Positions 33,506 to 42,870 are shown, counted from the stretch's first letter. The stretch is 64,000 nt of DNA from Parafrigoribacterium mesophilum (GCF_039652555.1 NZ_JBDJAF010000001.1:868001-932000), one strand, 5' to 3'. Notes: generated from the sequence alone by a model not told the origin. Numbers and translations: made by a program.

Positions 33506-35043
33506 TGCCCGCCCTGGGAATTGAAGGTTGTGCGGTTCAACACCTTGCGATCTTCGAGTTCCCGGAGGAACAGCGACGACCATTTCGTCACGTCGTTCTC
33601 CATCACTCGTCTTCTCAGCGAACGCATCCGCGCGGCGCGTTCTCGCTTCGGCATGCTGATCGCCCGCAGGATGGTGTTCTTGAGTCCGTCGATATCGTGC
33701 GGGTTGATCAGCAGCGCCTTCGTCAGTTCGTCGGAGGCACCGGTGAATTCGCTGAGGACCAGTACCCCGTCTTCGTCGAATCTGGTCGCCGCATACTCCT
33801 TCGCGACAAGGTTCATGCCGTCGCGTAACGCGGTCACGAGCATGACGTCGGCCGCGAGGTACAGCGCCACCATCTCTTCCCGCGGGTAGTTGTGGTGGTG
33901 GTAGCTGACGGCGGTGTGGCTGATCGACGAGAACTCGCCGTTCAGCCGCCCCACGGTCAGTTCGACCTCGTCGCGCAGTTCCCGGTAGGTGCGAACACGT
34001 TCCCGGCTCGGGCTGGCCACTTGCACGAGCGTCACGTCCTCCACGGAGACCGTGCCGTCGGCGAGCATTTCGCCGAAGGCCTGCAGCCGATGGCCGATTC
34101 CCTTGGTGTAGTCCAGCCGATCGACTCCGAGCATGATGGTTGCCGGGTTGCCGAGCTCTTCGCGGATCTGTCTGGCCCGCTCCTGCACCTCGGGTCGCCG
34201 GGCCATCGTCTCGTAGCTTCGCGAATCGATGGAAATAGGGTACTTTTTGGCCACTACCGTCCGGAACGGCTTACCCCGCCGGATCGGCGCGTACACGCGC
34301 ACCCCGGGCGACTCGTCCACGAGCGGCACCTCGATGAGGGGGTTTCGGGTGGCGTACCCCTTCAGCCGTCTGACGGCGCGGGAGAAATTGCTGGCATCCG
34401 CGGTGCGCTGGAAGCCGATGACATCGGCGCCGAGTAGCCCCTCGATGATCTGGGTGCGCCACGGCAGCTGGGAGTAGATACCGTATGGCGGGAACGGGAT
34501 GTGGTTGAAGAACCCGATGGTCAGATCCGGGCGCAACTCGCGCAGCATCGTCGGCACCAGCTGAAGCTGGTAGTCGTGCACCCAGACCAGGGCGCCTTCG
34601 GCGCTCGATTCCGCAGCGGCCGCGGCGAAACGGCGGTTCACGGTGACGTAGGTCTCCCACCACTCGCGACGGTAAACCGGCGGGGCGATCACGTCGTGGT
34701 ACAACGGCCACAGGGTCTCGTTGGAGAACCCTTCGTAGTACGCCTCGACCTCGTCCTGACTCAGCGGGACCGGTACCACCCAGACACCGTTGCTGTCGAA
34801 CGGCTCGAAGGTGAGGTCGGCGACCCCGGCCCACCCGATCCACGCCCCATCGTGGGCCTGCATCACGGGTTTGAGGGCGGTCACCAAACCCCCAGGTGAT
34901 TGCTGCCAATACGCCGCGTCATCCGACTCCACGACCCGGTCGACGGGAAGGCGATTGGAGACGACGACGAAGGTGTAGTCGCCGAACTTCTCGGATTTCG
35001 TACCCGTCTCGCCACCGCCTCTGTCGTGGTCGGTGTCGCACAC
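33502..35043 (-). CDS. otsA: Trehalose-6-phosphate synthase
   Basis: GT20 glycosyltransferase joining UDP-glucose and glucose-6-phosphate. Motifs: VVVSNRLPVDR near the N-terminus, QSPGGLVTAL, WVHDYQLQLVP, FNHIPFPPYG, VDRLDYTKGIGHR and the LRDGMNLVAKEY donor-binding loop. The start is uncertain: no good ribosome-binding site is seen, and the frame stays open far upstream through the divergent corA. The GTG at 35043 (513 residues) fits the usual length and clears corA, so it is used. The coding end overlaps otsB. Confidence 0.93.
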   Translation of the reverse strand: MCDTDHDRGGGETGTKSEKFGDYTFVVVSNRLPVDRVVESDDAAYWQQSPGGLVTALKPVMQAHDGAWIGWAGVADLTFEPFDSNGVWVVPVPLSQDEVEAYYEGFSNETLWPLYHDVIAPPVYRREWWETYVTVNRRFAAAAAESSAEGALVWVHDYQLQLVPTMLRELRPDLTIGFFNHIPFPPYGIYSQLPWRTQIIEGLLGADVIGFQRTADASNFSRAVRRLKGYATRNPLIEVPLVDESPGVRVYAPIRRGKPFRTVVAKKYPISIDSRSYETMARRPEVQERARQIREELGNPATIMLGVDRLDYTKGIGHRLQAFGEMLADGTVSVEDVTLVQVASPSRERVRTYRELRDEVELTVGRLNGEFSSISHTAVSYHHHNYPREEMVALYLAADVMLVTALRDGMNLVAKEYAATRFDEDGVLVLSEFTGASDELTKALLINPHDIDGLKNTILRAISMPKRERAARMRSLRRRVMENDVTKWSSLFLRELEDRKVLNRTTFNSQGGQ

Positions 35044-35103
35044 CGCTGCCAGGAAAGCCGTGCCCAGGCTACCAGCCGCTCCTGTACGGCTAACATTGCG
35101 CGC

Positions 35104-36072
35104 ATGCTCACTACCCGGCTTTACCGCGATGGGGTCATGGACGGGTCGGATGTCCCGTTCGCTGAGATCTCCGATCGATTGGCCGACGAATCGGTGTGTC
35201 TTTGGATCGACATCACCTCGCCGACGCAGGAGTTGCTCGCCGAGTTGGAAGAGGAGCTGGGTCTCCACCACCTCGCCGTCGAAGACGCGTTGCACCATCA
35301 TCAGCGGCCCAAACTCGACCGGTACGACACCCACCTTTTCCTGGCGACCTACGCTGTGCAGCTGGACGAGAGGACGGGGCGGCTGCATTCCACGGAGGTC
35401 ACGGCCTTCATCACGCCTCGTGCTCTGGTGACGGTGCATCCACCCGAGTTCGACATCGGCAAGGTGGTGCACCGCTTTGATGCCGACGAAGACCTGGCGA
35501 AACATGGAGTGGCGTTCTTGTTGTGGGGGCTCTTGGACGTCATCGTCGACGGGCACTTCGACACCGTGCAGCAGTTGGACGGCGCCATCGAAAGTTTGGA
35601 AGACGCCCTCTTCGATGACCGCCCGCGGGACAAGGAGGTGCAGCGCCGATCGTTTGAAATCCGCAAATCGCTCGTACTGCTGCGTCGCCTGGTCCTGCCG
35701 ATGCGCGAGGTGATCAACACCGTGCTGCGGCGTGACGTCGGATCGTTCGACGCCGCGATGTCGCCATACTTCCAAGACGTCTATGACCATGTGCTGCGCG
35801 TGACCGAATGGACGGAGTCTCTCCGCGACCTGGTCTCGACCATCCTCGACACGAATCTGGGCATCCAGGGCAACCGGATGAACCTGGTGATGAAGAAGGT
35901 CACCAGTTGGGCCGCGATCATCGCCGTCCCCACCGCAGTGACTGGTTTCTACGGGCAGAACCTGCCGTACCCGGGCGCGGACACGCTGTGGGGATTTTGG
36001 TTCTCCACGGCCTTGATGGTCGTGCTGTCGATCGGGCTGTACGCCAGTTTCAAGGCCAGAGATTGGCTTTAG
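35104..36072 (+). CDS. corA: CorA-family divalent cation transporter
   Basis: 322 residues. Large acidic cytoplasmic domain, then two C-terminal transmembrane helices (about 257-275 and 290-310). The pore loop signature is TGFYGQNLPYPG, with GQN in place of the GMN of enteric CorA; I recall this variant from other actinobacterial family members, and ion selectivity may differ. Start ATG 35104, 60 bases from the divergent otsA GTG. A longer frame to 34900 overlaps otsA and is rejected. Confidence 0.9.
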   Translation: MLTTRLYRDGVMDGSDVPFAEISDRLADESVCLWIDITSPTQELLAELEEELGLHHLAVEDALHHHQRPKLDRYDTHLFLATYAVQLDERTGRLHSTEVTAFITPRALVTVHPPEFDIGKVVHRFDADEDLAKHGVAFLLWGLLDVIVDGHFDTVQQLDGAIESLEDALFDDRPRDKEVQRRSFEIRKSLVLLRRLVLPMREVINTVLRRDVGSFDAAMSPYFQDVYDHVLRVTEWTESLRDLVSTILDTNLGIQGNRMNLVMKKVTSWAAIIAVPTAVTGFYGQNLPYPGADTLWGFWFSTALMVVLSIGLYASFKARDWL

Positions 36073-36109
36073 TCCGCCGTTCTCAGGCACGGTGCCTAGA
36101 ATCGGACAA

Positions 36110-37003
36110 ATGATTCGCATCGGCATGAGCACGTCTTGCGTGTACCCGCAACCCACAGAGCACACGTTTCGTCTGGCCAAACTTGCAGGATACGACGGTG
36201 TCGAAATCATGGTTACCAACGATGACGGCACGCGCGATCCGGATGCGTTGCTCGAGTTGTCGAAGCGGTATGACCTGCCGATTCTGTCCATTCACGCTCC
36301 GGTGCTCCTGCTGACGCAGTTCGTCTGGGGCCGCGATCCGCGGGTGAAGCTGGAGAAGTCAGCGGAACTAGCCAGCGCGGTCGGTGCGCACACGGTGGTC
36401 GTGCATCCGCCGTTTCGCTGGCAGGCACAGTACGCCCGCGACTTTCTGCGCATCGTCAGGGAAACCGCCACGGCGTCCGGAATCGACATCGCCGTCGAGA
36501 ACATGTTTCCGTGGAAGGTGGGCGGACGGAACCTCAAGGCCTACTCCCCCGGCTCGGATCCCACGCAGATGGACTGCGATTCGATGACGCTCGACTTTTC
36601 GCACGCGTCCCTGGCCGGGCGGGATTCCTTGGAGCTCGCGATGGCGATGGGACCGCATCTGCGGCACGTGCACCTGTGCGACGGTTCCGGTTCGATGGAC
36701 GAGGGGAAAGTCTTCGACGAGCATCTCCTCCCGGGCCGCGGAAACGAGCCGGTCGGCGAGGTGCTCGAGTACCTGGCGGCCCGCCACTGGGATGGCACGA
36801 TCGTGGCCGAAGTGAACACCCGGAAGGCGAAAACCGAGCAGGAGCGGCTGGAGTTGCTGAGTGAGACGCTCGCCTTCGCGCACGGCAAGCTGGGCACCGC
36901 CACCAAACGGGATGTCGCCCGGTACACCGGGGCAGAATTCCCCGGGATGTTCCGGAGAGCGTCGCGGCGCGCACTGACTGCGCTCAGGCCCAGCCTGCGC
37001 TGA
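36110..37003 (+). CDS. Sugar phosphate isomerase/epimerase (AP endonuclease-2-like TIM barrel)
   Basis: 297 residues. TIM-barrel pattern: IGMSTSCVYPQP, GYDGVEIMVT, LSIHAPVLL, VVVHPPFRWQ, DIAVENMFPW, LDFSHASLAG, RHVHLCDG and TIVAEVNT place His/Glu/Asp metal ligands at strand ends as in Xyl_isomerase-like family members. The substrate is not predictable. Start at the ATG 36110; a slightly longer in-frame ATG at 36092 is possible. It follows corA after 37 bases on the same strand. Confidence 0.82.
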   Translation: MIRIGMSTSCVYPQPTEHTFRLAKLAGYDGVEIMVTNDDGTRDPDALLELSKRYDLPILSIHAPVLLLTQFVWGRDPRVKLEKSAELASAVGAHTVVVHPPFRWQAQYARDFLRIVRETATASGIDIAVENMFPWKVGGRNLKAYSPGSDPTQMDCDSMTLDFSHASLAGRDSLELAMAMGPHLRHVHLCDGSGSMDEGKVFDEHLLPGRGNEPVGEVLEYLAARHWDGTIVAEVNTRKAKTEQERLELLSETLAFAHGKLGTATKRDVARYTGAEFPGMFRRASRRALTALRPSLR

Positions 37004-37021
37004 TGCTTTTCGGCCAGGTGG

Positions 37022-37109
37022 CGTACGTGGTCGAGGGCGGATTGCGACACCCCGAGTAAGACGGGCCAAAAAATGCGGCGTGTCACCCGTTGGCCCTCGG
37101 TTACGTACG
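37022..37109. terminator. Imperfect hairpin between convergent genes
   Basis: Arms CGTACGTGGTCGAGGGC (37022-37038) and GCCCTCGGTTACGTACG (37093-37109) pair at 14 of 17 positions. It occupies the 143-base gap between the TIM-barrel gene and the convergent YhgE-type gene, where a bidirectional terminator is expected. Confidence 0.45.
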
Positions 37110-37146
37110 GGAACGTGCCCGAGCCGGTCGAGAACCCAGCCCGGCT

Positions 37147-39024
37147 CTAGGCCGGACTGGAGATGCTCGGCAGCACTCCGAGTAGTGGAGCACGTCGGCG
37201 CTTGACCACGATCCAGGACAACAGCCCGCTGACGGCGCCGAACGCCACGAGCGCCGCAGCTGCTGCCAGCACAGGCGCGGCCGAACCACCCGCAACGATC
37301 TCTTGCATCCCGGACACACCGTAGGTGAGAGGCAGCAGCGGGCTGATCCATTGGAACGGTGCCGACAACACCTGCAACGGATACAACCCACCGGTCGAGG
37401 TCACTTGCACGGCGAGCATGAGAATCGACACGACGAGTCCCGCTTTGCCGAACGCAGTACAGAGCAGGTGGTGGAACGCCGTGAACGCGAGCGCGGTGAT
37501 CACCGCGAAAGGCAGCGTGGCCCCCACCGCGGACCAGGGCACCCCAACGGCGGTGTGAAGCAAAGCGACCAACAGTACTGCCTGCGCCAGAGCGACGGCC
37601 GCCGCTCGAGCCAGACCCGACCCGACCAGACGCCCATTGGCGGCGGTGGAAATCATCGCCTGCCGAGTCAGCGGACGTAGCACGAGGAAGACCGCGAGCG
37701 CCCCGACCCAGAGTCCGAGCGGAACGAAGAAGATCGCTGCCACCTGACCGATGTTGCTGACCTCGTGATCACGTACAACGGTGAGCCCCACCGGGTTCGC
37801 TGCGACCTTGGCGCTGGCGGCGGCCGTGTCGGCATTGCCGGAAGGCACCTTCTCGGCACCCGATTGCAGCCCTGCTGCAAGGTCCCCGACGCCTGCGGCC
37901 AGCTGACTGGCCCCTGACGAAGCAGTGGCGGCGCCCGAGCTGACCCCGGCGAGGCCGCCGGCGATCGAATGAGCTCCCGATCGCAGCCCTGCCGAGCCGG
38001 CCGACAGCTTCGCCGCACCGGAAGCGCTTTGCGCGATGGCGCCCTGGATGCCGCTCACGGCCTGGGCGGTTTGCTGGCGGAGGGTCGCGCCGCCGGCATT
38101 GACCAGGTCCAGCCCACCGACAAGGCCCTGGACCGCTTGGCTGACCGCGGCTATTGCTGCGTCGTCGCCTGGGTGCGCCTGCAGATTGGCAAGGGCACCG
38201 CGGATTGCCGGACCCTGCTGCGCGAGTCGTGACACGCCGTTGGTGAAGTCAGCCACCCCACCGCTCACACCGCTCAACCCTGCCGCGCCGCCGTGCAACC
38301 TGGCCAGCCCACCGCTGATCGAGTCGACGCCTCGCGTGTAGCTGTCCACTCCGCCGGCAAACGAGACTGCACCGCTTTGAGCGGATCCGATACCGCCGGA
38401 GAGCGCGGACAGCCCGCCGCTGAGGGACGCCGCCGCATCTGCGAGGGTCCCGGCGCCCGTCGCCGCGGTACCAAGGGAACCACCGAGCTCGCTGACCCCG
38501 GAGGTGATTCCGGATACATACCGTTCTGTGATGGTTTTACCGAAAGTGGCCACCATGCCCGAACCGACCGATTGCGCGACGACTCCGGTGAGATAGCTCT
38601 GCGCGTCGTCGGTGCGGATGGACAGGTCCGCCCGCCGTGGAGCGTCGGAGGACAACGACAGGATCGACTTCGAGAAGTCCCTCGGGATCGTCAAGACCGC
38701 GTCGACCTTACCGCTGCGGAGCGCGTCCCGGGCGTCGTCTGCGTTGCTCACGCTCCAGCTGAATCCGGAGCCCGCCTTGGTCAGTTCGGTGACCAGCTGT
38801 CGGCCGGCGAACACCGGCGTCTTCGTTCCGTCTGGGGCGTTCTGGTAGATCAACTGGTCCTGGTTGACGACGGCGGCGGGAATGGCATCTAGCGCGTCAT
38901 CGCCGTGGGGCAGGGCACCGACGAACAGGCCGGCGAAGGCCATCGGAACCAGGATCACCGCGGCCACAGCGATGCGGCGCCAGGCTGTGCGCCGTTTCGC
39001 CGTGGCAGATGGGGATGTGCTCAC
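37147..39024 (-). CDS. YhgE/Pip-type ABC-2-like membrane protein
   Basis: 625 residues. One N-terminal transmembrane helix (about 16-38), then a large extracytoplasmic region rich in Gly/Ser/Ala with repeating patterns of ASLSGGLSALSGG type (about 170-385), then five or so helices from residue 425 to 610. This is the architecture of YhgE (phage infection protein homologue) and ABC-2 type exporters such as those in type VII or lipid export. Its ATG overlaps the stop of the MMPL gene by four bases, so it is probably a partner of that transporter. Controlled with it by the TetR gene upstream. Confidence 0.87.
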   Translation of the reverse strand: MSTSPSATAKRRTAWRRIAVAAVILVPMAFAGLFVGALPHGDDALDAIPAAVVNQDQLIYQNAPDGTKTPVFAGRQLVTELTKAGSGFSWSVSNADDARDALRSGKVDAVLTIPRDFSKSILSLSSDAPRRADLSIRTDDAQSYLTGVVAQSVGSGMVATFGKTITERYVSGITSGVSELGGSLGTAATGAGTLADAAASLSGGLSALSGGIGSAQSGAVSFAGGVDSYTRGVDSISGGLARLHGGAAGLSGVSGGVADFTNGVSRLAQQGPAIRGALANLQAHPGDDAAIAAVSQAVQGLVGGLDLVNAGGATLRQQTAQAVSGIQGAIAQSASGAAKLSAGSAGLRSGAHSIAGGLAGVSSGAATASSGASQLAAGVGDLAAGLQSGAEKVPSGNADTAAASAKVAANPVGLTVVRDHEVSNIGQVAAIFFVPLGLWVGALAVFLVLRPLTRQAMISTAANGRLVGSGLARAAAVALAQAVLLVALLHTAVGVPWSAVGATLPFAVITALAFTAFHHLLCTAFGKAGLVVSILMLAVQVTSTGGLYPLQVLSAPFQWISPLLPLTYGVSGMQEIVAGGSAAPVLAAAAALVAFGAVSGLLSWIVVKRRRAPLLGVLPSISSPA

Positions 39025-41951
39025 GAGAGAGCTCCTTCCAAGTTGCTCGAATACGGCGATCGGGCCGTCTCATCGCCGTCGGCGACAAGGTTGACGACGA
39101 CCACCGGCCGTTCGCCGTCCACGCCGTCCGGGGCAGCGTTCGTGGCGACGACAACGGTGATGTTCGCCGGCGCGAGACGGCTCACCGCACCGAGGAACGC
39201 GGCTTCCTCGCCGTCCGCGCCTGGTCCGTCCTGCTCGAGCATCAGAACGGCGGGTCCCTCGGCAATCCCGACGGCGGCCAGTGTCACGGCACGGTCGAGT
39301 GATCGGAGATGAGCGACCTCGGTGCTCGCATCCAGCACTCTCGCGTCGCCGGCGCCGCTGTGCGCCAGAGCGTCGTTCAGTCGCGAGACCCAGCGTCGCA
39401 CGACGGCCCGTCTGGCGGAGACCCGATGCCACGGCACGGTGATCTGCAGTCGAGCGTCGAACATCTCGCCGACGGTCAGAGCGGAACTGACACTGTTGGC
39501 GCCGCTGGTTTGCGCCACGGCGACGATTCTGGCGACGCGCTCGGATTCCGACGGCAACGGATGCCCGCCGACCTGCGCGCGGCCGGCGATCGGAAGCAGT
39601 CTGCCCGCGAGCGTCCAGATGAACGCCCGGCGGTCGGCTCGGCGGCCGGTGACGAGCACCAGCGCGCCGGCGGGAATGTCCACGCTGATCGGAGCGGTGC
39701 GGTTCCCATCGCTGCCGACCACGAGGTTCTCCGCGCTGATGACGGATGTTGCCCGCTCCTGCGACCAGAGCACCGCCGCCCGGTGGTTGCGGAGATCTTC
39801 GCCCTCGATGTCCATGTTCGGAAGCATCCGGCCCAGCCAGCGCGGCATCCACCAGGCGGTACGTCCCAGCAGGGTCATGACGGCGGGGACGAGTGTCATC
39901 CGCACCAGGAACGCGTCGAACGCGATCCCGACGGCCAGTCCGAGGGCGATCGGTTTGATGGTTCCGGAGCCCTCCGGGACGAACGCGAAGAAGACGAAGA
40001 ACATGATGAGCGCCGCCGCGGTCACCACGCGTGAGCCGTTCGCGAACCCGCGACTGACCGCGCGGCGGGCGTCGTGGGTCTTCACGAATTCCTCCCGCAT
40101 CCCGGACACCAGGAACACCTCGTAATCCATCGCCAGGCCGAACAGCACGGCCATCAGCAGGATCGGCATGAAGCTGAGGATGGGGCCCGGATTCTCCACC
40201 CCCACAATGTCGGCCAGGAATCCCCACTGGAAGATCGCCACCACGACGCCGAACGAGGCGACCACCGACAGCAGGAATCCGAGTGCCGCCTTCACCGGCA
40301 CCAGCACCGATCGGAACACCATCATGAGCAGCAGGATCGACAAGCCGACGACGATGAGGCCGAATGGCGCGAGTGCGGCGGTCAACCGGTTGGAGATGTC
40401 GATGCCCACGGCCGTTGCGCCGGTCACCCAGATCGGCGTGCCGTAAGTGCGCTTGATGTCCGGGGCAAGCTCACGGATGGAATTCACCAGCGACTTGGTC
40501 TCGATGGCGTTCGGGGCGCTCGAGGGAATCACCTGGATGATCGCGGTGTCCAGCCCCGGGTCGGGCAGTCCCTGGCTGACATAGCTGACATCATCCAGTG
40601 CTCGCAGTCTGTCGCCGATGCCGTCCAAGTCCTGTTGGATGTCGGTGGTCTGGGTGATGTCCACCGCGATCACGAGCGGACCGTTGTAGCCGGCACCGAA
40701 GCCCTCGGAGACGAGATCGTAGGCCTCCCGTTGGGTCGACCCGGAGGGTTCGGATCCACCGTCGGGCAGGTTGAGATCAAGACTGAGTGCGGGGATGGCG
40801 AGGGTGCCGAGGAGGGCAACGACCGCCAGGACAGCGATGATCGGTCGTTTCATGACGCCGGTGACCCAGCGCAGGCCCATGCTGGGTGTGCCTCCTTCGG
40901 CGTGGGCGATGGCGCGTCGGTGGGCCCGGGATCCGGGTTTCGGAGTGAGCCTGGTTCCGGCCAGGCCGAGCAGTGCCGGCAGCAGCGTAGTGGCCACCCC
41001 GATCGCCACCAGGACCGCGAACGCGGCGCCGACGCCCATCACGCTGAGGAACGGAATGCCTACCACGAGCAGACCGAGCAGGGCGATGATCACGGTGACG
41101 CCGGCGAACACTACAGCGCTTCCGGCCGTGCCTACGGCGATCGCGGCCGACTCTTGGGGCTGTTCGCCCTGGGCCAGTTGGGTCCGGTGCCGGGACAGGA
41201 TGAACAGGGCGTAGTCGATGCCGACTGCCAGGCCGATCATCAGTGCCAGCAGCGGCGCGGTGCTCGACACCGTCGTGAACGCGGCGACGGAGGTGATGCC
41301 GCCCATCACGACCCCGACGCCGATGAGGGCGGACAGCAGCGGCAATCCGGCCGGAAGCAGCGCACCGAACGTGATGAGCAACACGATGCCGGCGAAGAGC
41401 ACTCCGAAAATCTCGGTCGGTGTGATGCCGAAGGTGTGGTCTTGGAAAACCTGTCCGCCGTATTCGACCCGCAGCCCGGCATCCTCACCGATCGATGCGG
41501 TGTCCTTCAAGGCGGTGAGCATCCGTGGGGTCACCTCGGTGGACGGCCCGTCGAACTGAACTCGGGTGATCGCCATGTTCCCGGCGGACGTGATGGCCTT
41601 GCCCGCGTACTGCGAGAACGGGGTGACCACCGAGTCGACACCGTCGATTTTCTCGATGGAGGCCGCCATCCGGGTGATCGCGTCGGTGTATTTCTGGTCG
41701 TTGACCGTGGCGCCATCGGGGGCGACGGCGACCACTTCGGCGCTCGCGCCGGCGACCTGCGGGAAAACGGCATCGAGCCGGTCGAGGGCGTTCTGGGACT
41801 CCGTGCCGGGAATGGCGAAGGATTCCTGCAGCTGCCCGCCGAGCGCGACGCTGCCGCCGAGGATGCCGCAGAGCAGCAAGATCCACACGCCGATGACCTT
41901 CCAGGCGTTGCGAAACGAGAAACGTCCAAGGCGATAGAGCAGGGTGGCCAC
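39021..41951 (-). CDS. MMPL/RND-family transporter with C-terminal degenerate ABC-ATPase-like domain
   Basis: 976 residues. Residues 1 to about 715 form a complete MMPL-type RND transporter with two halves, each an extracytoplasmic loop followed by a helical bundle; the motif GIDYALFILSRHR in the first half and GLAMDYEVFLVSGMREEF in the second carry the proton-relay aspartates. From about 745 the chain resembles an ABC nucleotide-binding domain (IPAGALVLVTGRRADRR in the Walker A place, GRAQVGGHPLPSESERVAR, LTVGEM, HLRSLDRAVTLA, PAVLMLEQDG) but the Walker A glycine-lysine-threonine, the LSGGQ serine and the Walker B glutamate are lost. It likely exports lipids or drugs with the YhgE-type partner. 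Confidence 0.9.
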   Translation of the reverse strand: MATLLYRLGRFSFRNAWKVIGVWILLLCGILGGSVALGGQLQESFAIPGTESQNALDRLDAVFPQVAGASAEVVAVAPDGATVNDQKYTDAITRMAASIEKIDGVDSVVTPFSQYAGKAITSAGNMAITRVQFDGPSTEVTPRMLTALKDTASIGEDAGLRVEYGGQVFQDHTFGITPTEIFGVLFAGIVLLITFGALLPAGLPLLSALIGVGVVMGGITSVAAFTTVSSTAPLLALMIGLAVGIDYALFILSRHRTQLAQGEQPQESAAIAVGTAGSAVVFAGVTVIIALLGLLVVGIPFLSVMGVGAAFAVLVAIGVATTLLPALLGLAGTRLTPKPGSRAHRRAIAHAEGGTPSMGLRWVTGVMKRPIIAVLAVVALLGTLAIPALSLDLNLPDGGSEPSGSTQREAYDLVSEGFGAGYNGPLVIAVDITQTTDIQQDLDGIGDRLRALDDVSYVSQGLPDPGLDTAIIQVIPSSAPNAIETKSLVNSIRELAPDIKRTYGTPIWVTGATAVGIDISNRLTAALAPFGLIVVGLSILLLMMVFRSVLVPVKAALGFLLSVVASFGVVVAIFQWGFLADIVGVENPGPILSFMPILLMAVLFGLAMDYEVFLVSGMREEFVKTHDARRAVSRGFANGSRVVTAAALIMFFVFFAFVPEGSGTIKPIALGLAVGIAFDAFLVRMTLVPAVMTLLGRTAWWMPRWLGRMLPNMDIEGEDLRNHRAAVLWSQERATSVISAENLVVGSDGNRTAPISVDIPAGALVLVTGRRADRRAFIWTLAGRLLPIAGRAQVGGHPLPSESERVARIVAVAQTSGANSVSSALTVGEMFDARLQITVPWHRVSARRAVVRRWVSRLNDALAHSGAGDARVLDASTEVAHLRSLDRAVTLAAVGIAEGPAVLMLEQDGPGADGEEAAFLGAVSRLAPANITVVVATNAAPDGVDGERPVVVVNLVADGDETARSPYSSNLEGALS

Positions 41952-41975
41952 GGGAATGCCCTTCAGCGAGGTGGG

Positions 41976-42557
41976 TCAGCGGGTGGCGGGCACGGGCTGC
42001 GGCGAAACGTCGACCGGGGCGAGGAGCTCCGTGACAATGTTGATGAGAGCGGCTCTGGTCTCATCGACGGGTGAGGGTTCGATCTCGAACGTCTGGCTCG
42101 CCACGAGCATGTACGCGGCTCCCCCCAGCGCGACGCCGAAGCGCATCCGGTCTTCGGTGGAGGTTGTGGTGGTCGAGAAGTACCGGGCGAGTCGGCGCAC
42201 CAGCTCGTTCGCGCGCTCGAAGACCGGGACGTCGACGAGTGACGGACCCTGGTTGATGAACATGTGCACTTCCAGGCGGTGTTCGAGCAGAAAATCGACG
42301 AAGTGCACGATGAATTCTCGACGCCGGGCGCCGGTCAGCGGACCGGTTTCGACCGCGCTGAGGATGTCGTCCATCGCATCCACAGCGGGGCCGACGGCGG
42401 CTCCCAGCAACACTTCTTTCGAGGCGAAGTGGTAGAGCACGCTGGATTTCGACAGTCCGGCGATGTCGGCGATACGGTGCAGCGAGGTACCGACGTAGCC
42501 TGCTGTGGCGAATTCCGTCAGGGCGATGGCGCGCAGGTCCTCGGCACTTGTCGACAT
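41976..42557 (-). CDS. TetR-family transcriptional regulator
   Basis: 193 residues from the ATG at 42557 (another ATG at 42569 adds four). N-terminal HTH: RAIALTEFATAGYVGTSLHRIADIAGLSKSSVLYHFASKEVLL is spread over residues 9-51. The C-terminal ligand-binding domain is helical. It is the first gene of the TetR-MMPL-YhgE operon (24-base gap) and faces two palindromes directly upstream, so it probably represses itself and the exporter until an inducer binds. A long frame reaching 43019 is an artefact. Confidence 0.93.
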   Translation of the reverse strand: MSTSAEDLRAIALTEFATAGYVGTSLHRIADIAGLSKSSVLYHFASKEVLLGAAVGPAVDAMDDILSAVETGPLTGARRREFIVHFVDFLLEHRLEVHMFINQGPSLVDVPVFERANELVRRLARYFSTTTTSTEDRMRFGVALGGAAYMLVASQTFEIEPSPVDETRAALINIVTELLAPVDVSPQPVPATR

Positions 42558-42571
42558 GGCATCGATCATAT

Positions 42572-42605
42572 CTGACCGATCGGTCAGAACTGGCCGATCG
42601 GTCAG
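42572..42605. promoter_or_regulatory. Tandem TetR operators
   Basis: CTGACCGATCGGTCAG (42572-42587) is a perfect 16-base palindrome; CTGGCCGATCGGTCAG (42590-42605) is a near-copy with one arm change. Their centres are 18 bases apart, so two dimers would bind one after the other. They sit 3 to 48 bases upstream of the possible TetR starts. Confidence 0.8.
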
Positions 42606-42622
42606 TTTGTCAGCAAACTGAC
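42601..42622. promoter_or_regulatory. Third inverted repeat next to the TetR operators
   Basis: GTCAGTTTG (42601-42609) and CAAACTGAC (42614-42622) are perfect 9-base arms with a four-base spacer, starting inside the second operator. It may be a further regulator site or the promoter-proximal part of the plus-strand small gene at 42682. Confidence 0.45.
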
Positions 42623-42681
42623 AGAATGGCACGACTGCCCAGTCGGAGTAGCCTGAACGGCACCAACCTGCGGAGGGAAAA

Positions 42682-42870
42682 ATGCGAAAGTTTATCTTCA
42701 GCGGCACTGTGCTCAGCGCCGTTGTCGGCGGATGGAGCACGCTCCAGGCGACCCGCAAGGGACCCCGCGATTGGCGGACCGTCCTGATGTGGATCAGCTG
42801 GGGGCTCACCGTCGCCGTTGCCGTGGGCACCGTCAAGAAGAACGCAGAGACCCGCGAGTTGGAGCAATAA
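42682..42870 (+). CDS. Hypothetical small membrane protein
   Basis: 62 residues, strong ribosome-binding site GGAGGG five bases before the ATG. Hydrophobic segments at about 4-18 and 36-50 (VLMWISWGLTVAVAVGTV), charged tail ending RELEQ. No family recognised. Divergent from the TetR gene with the operators between them, so it may share their control. Confidence 0.7.
   Translation: MRKFIFSGTVLSAVVGGWSTLQATRKGPRDWRTVLMWISWGLTVAVAVGTVKKNAETRELEQ

Noticed and set aside
39021..39800. A frameshifted or separate ABC-ATPase gene at the end of the MMPL gene
   Set aside because: The frame is continuous with no stop or start between the parts, and the ATPase motifs are substituted, not frameshifted.
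40074..42074. A 666-codon open frame on the plus strand
   Set aside because: Antisense shadow of the MMPL gene, rich in His/Gln/Arg with no domain; caused by high G+C third positions.
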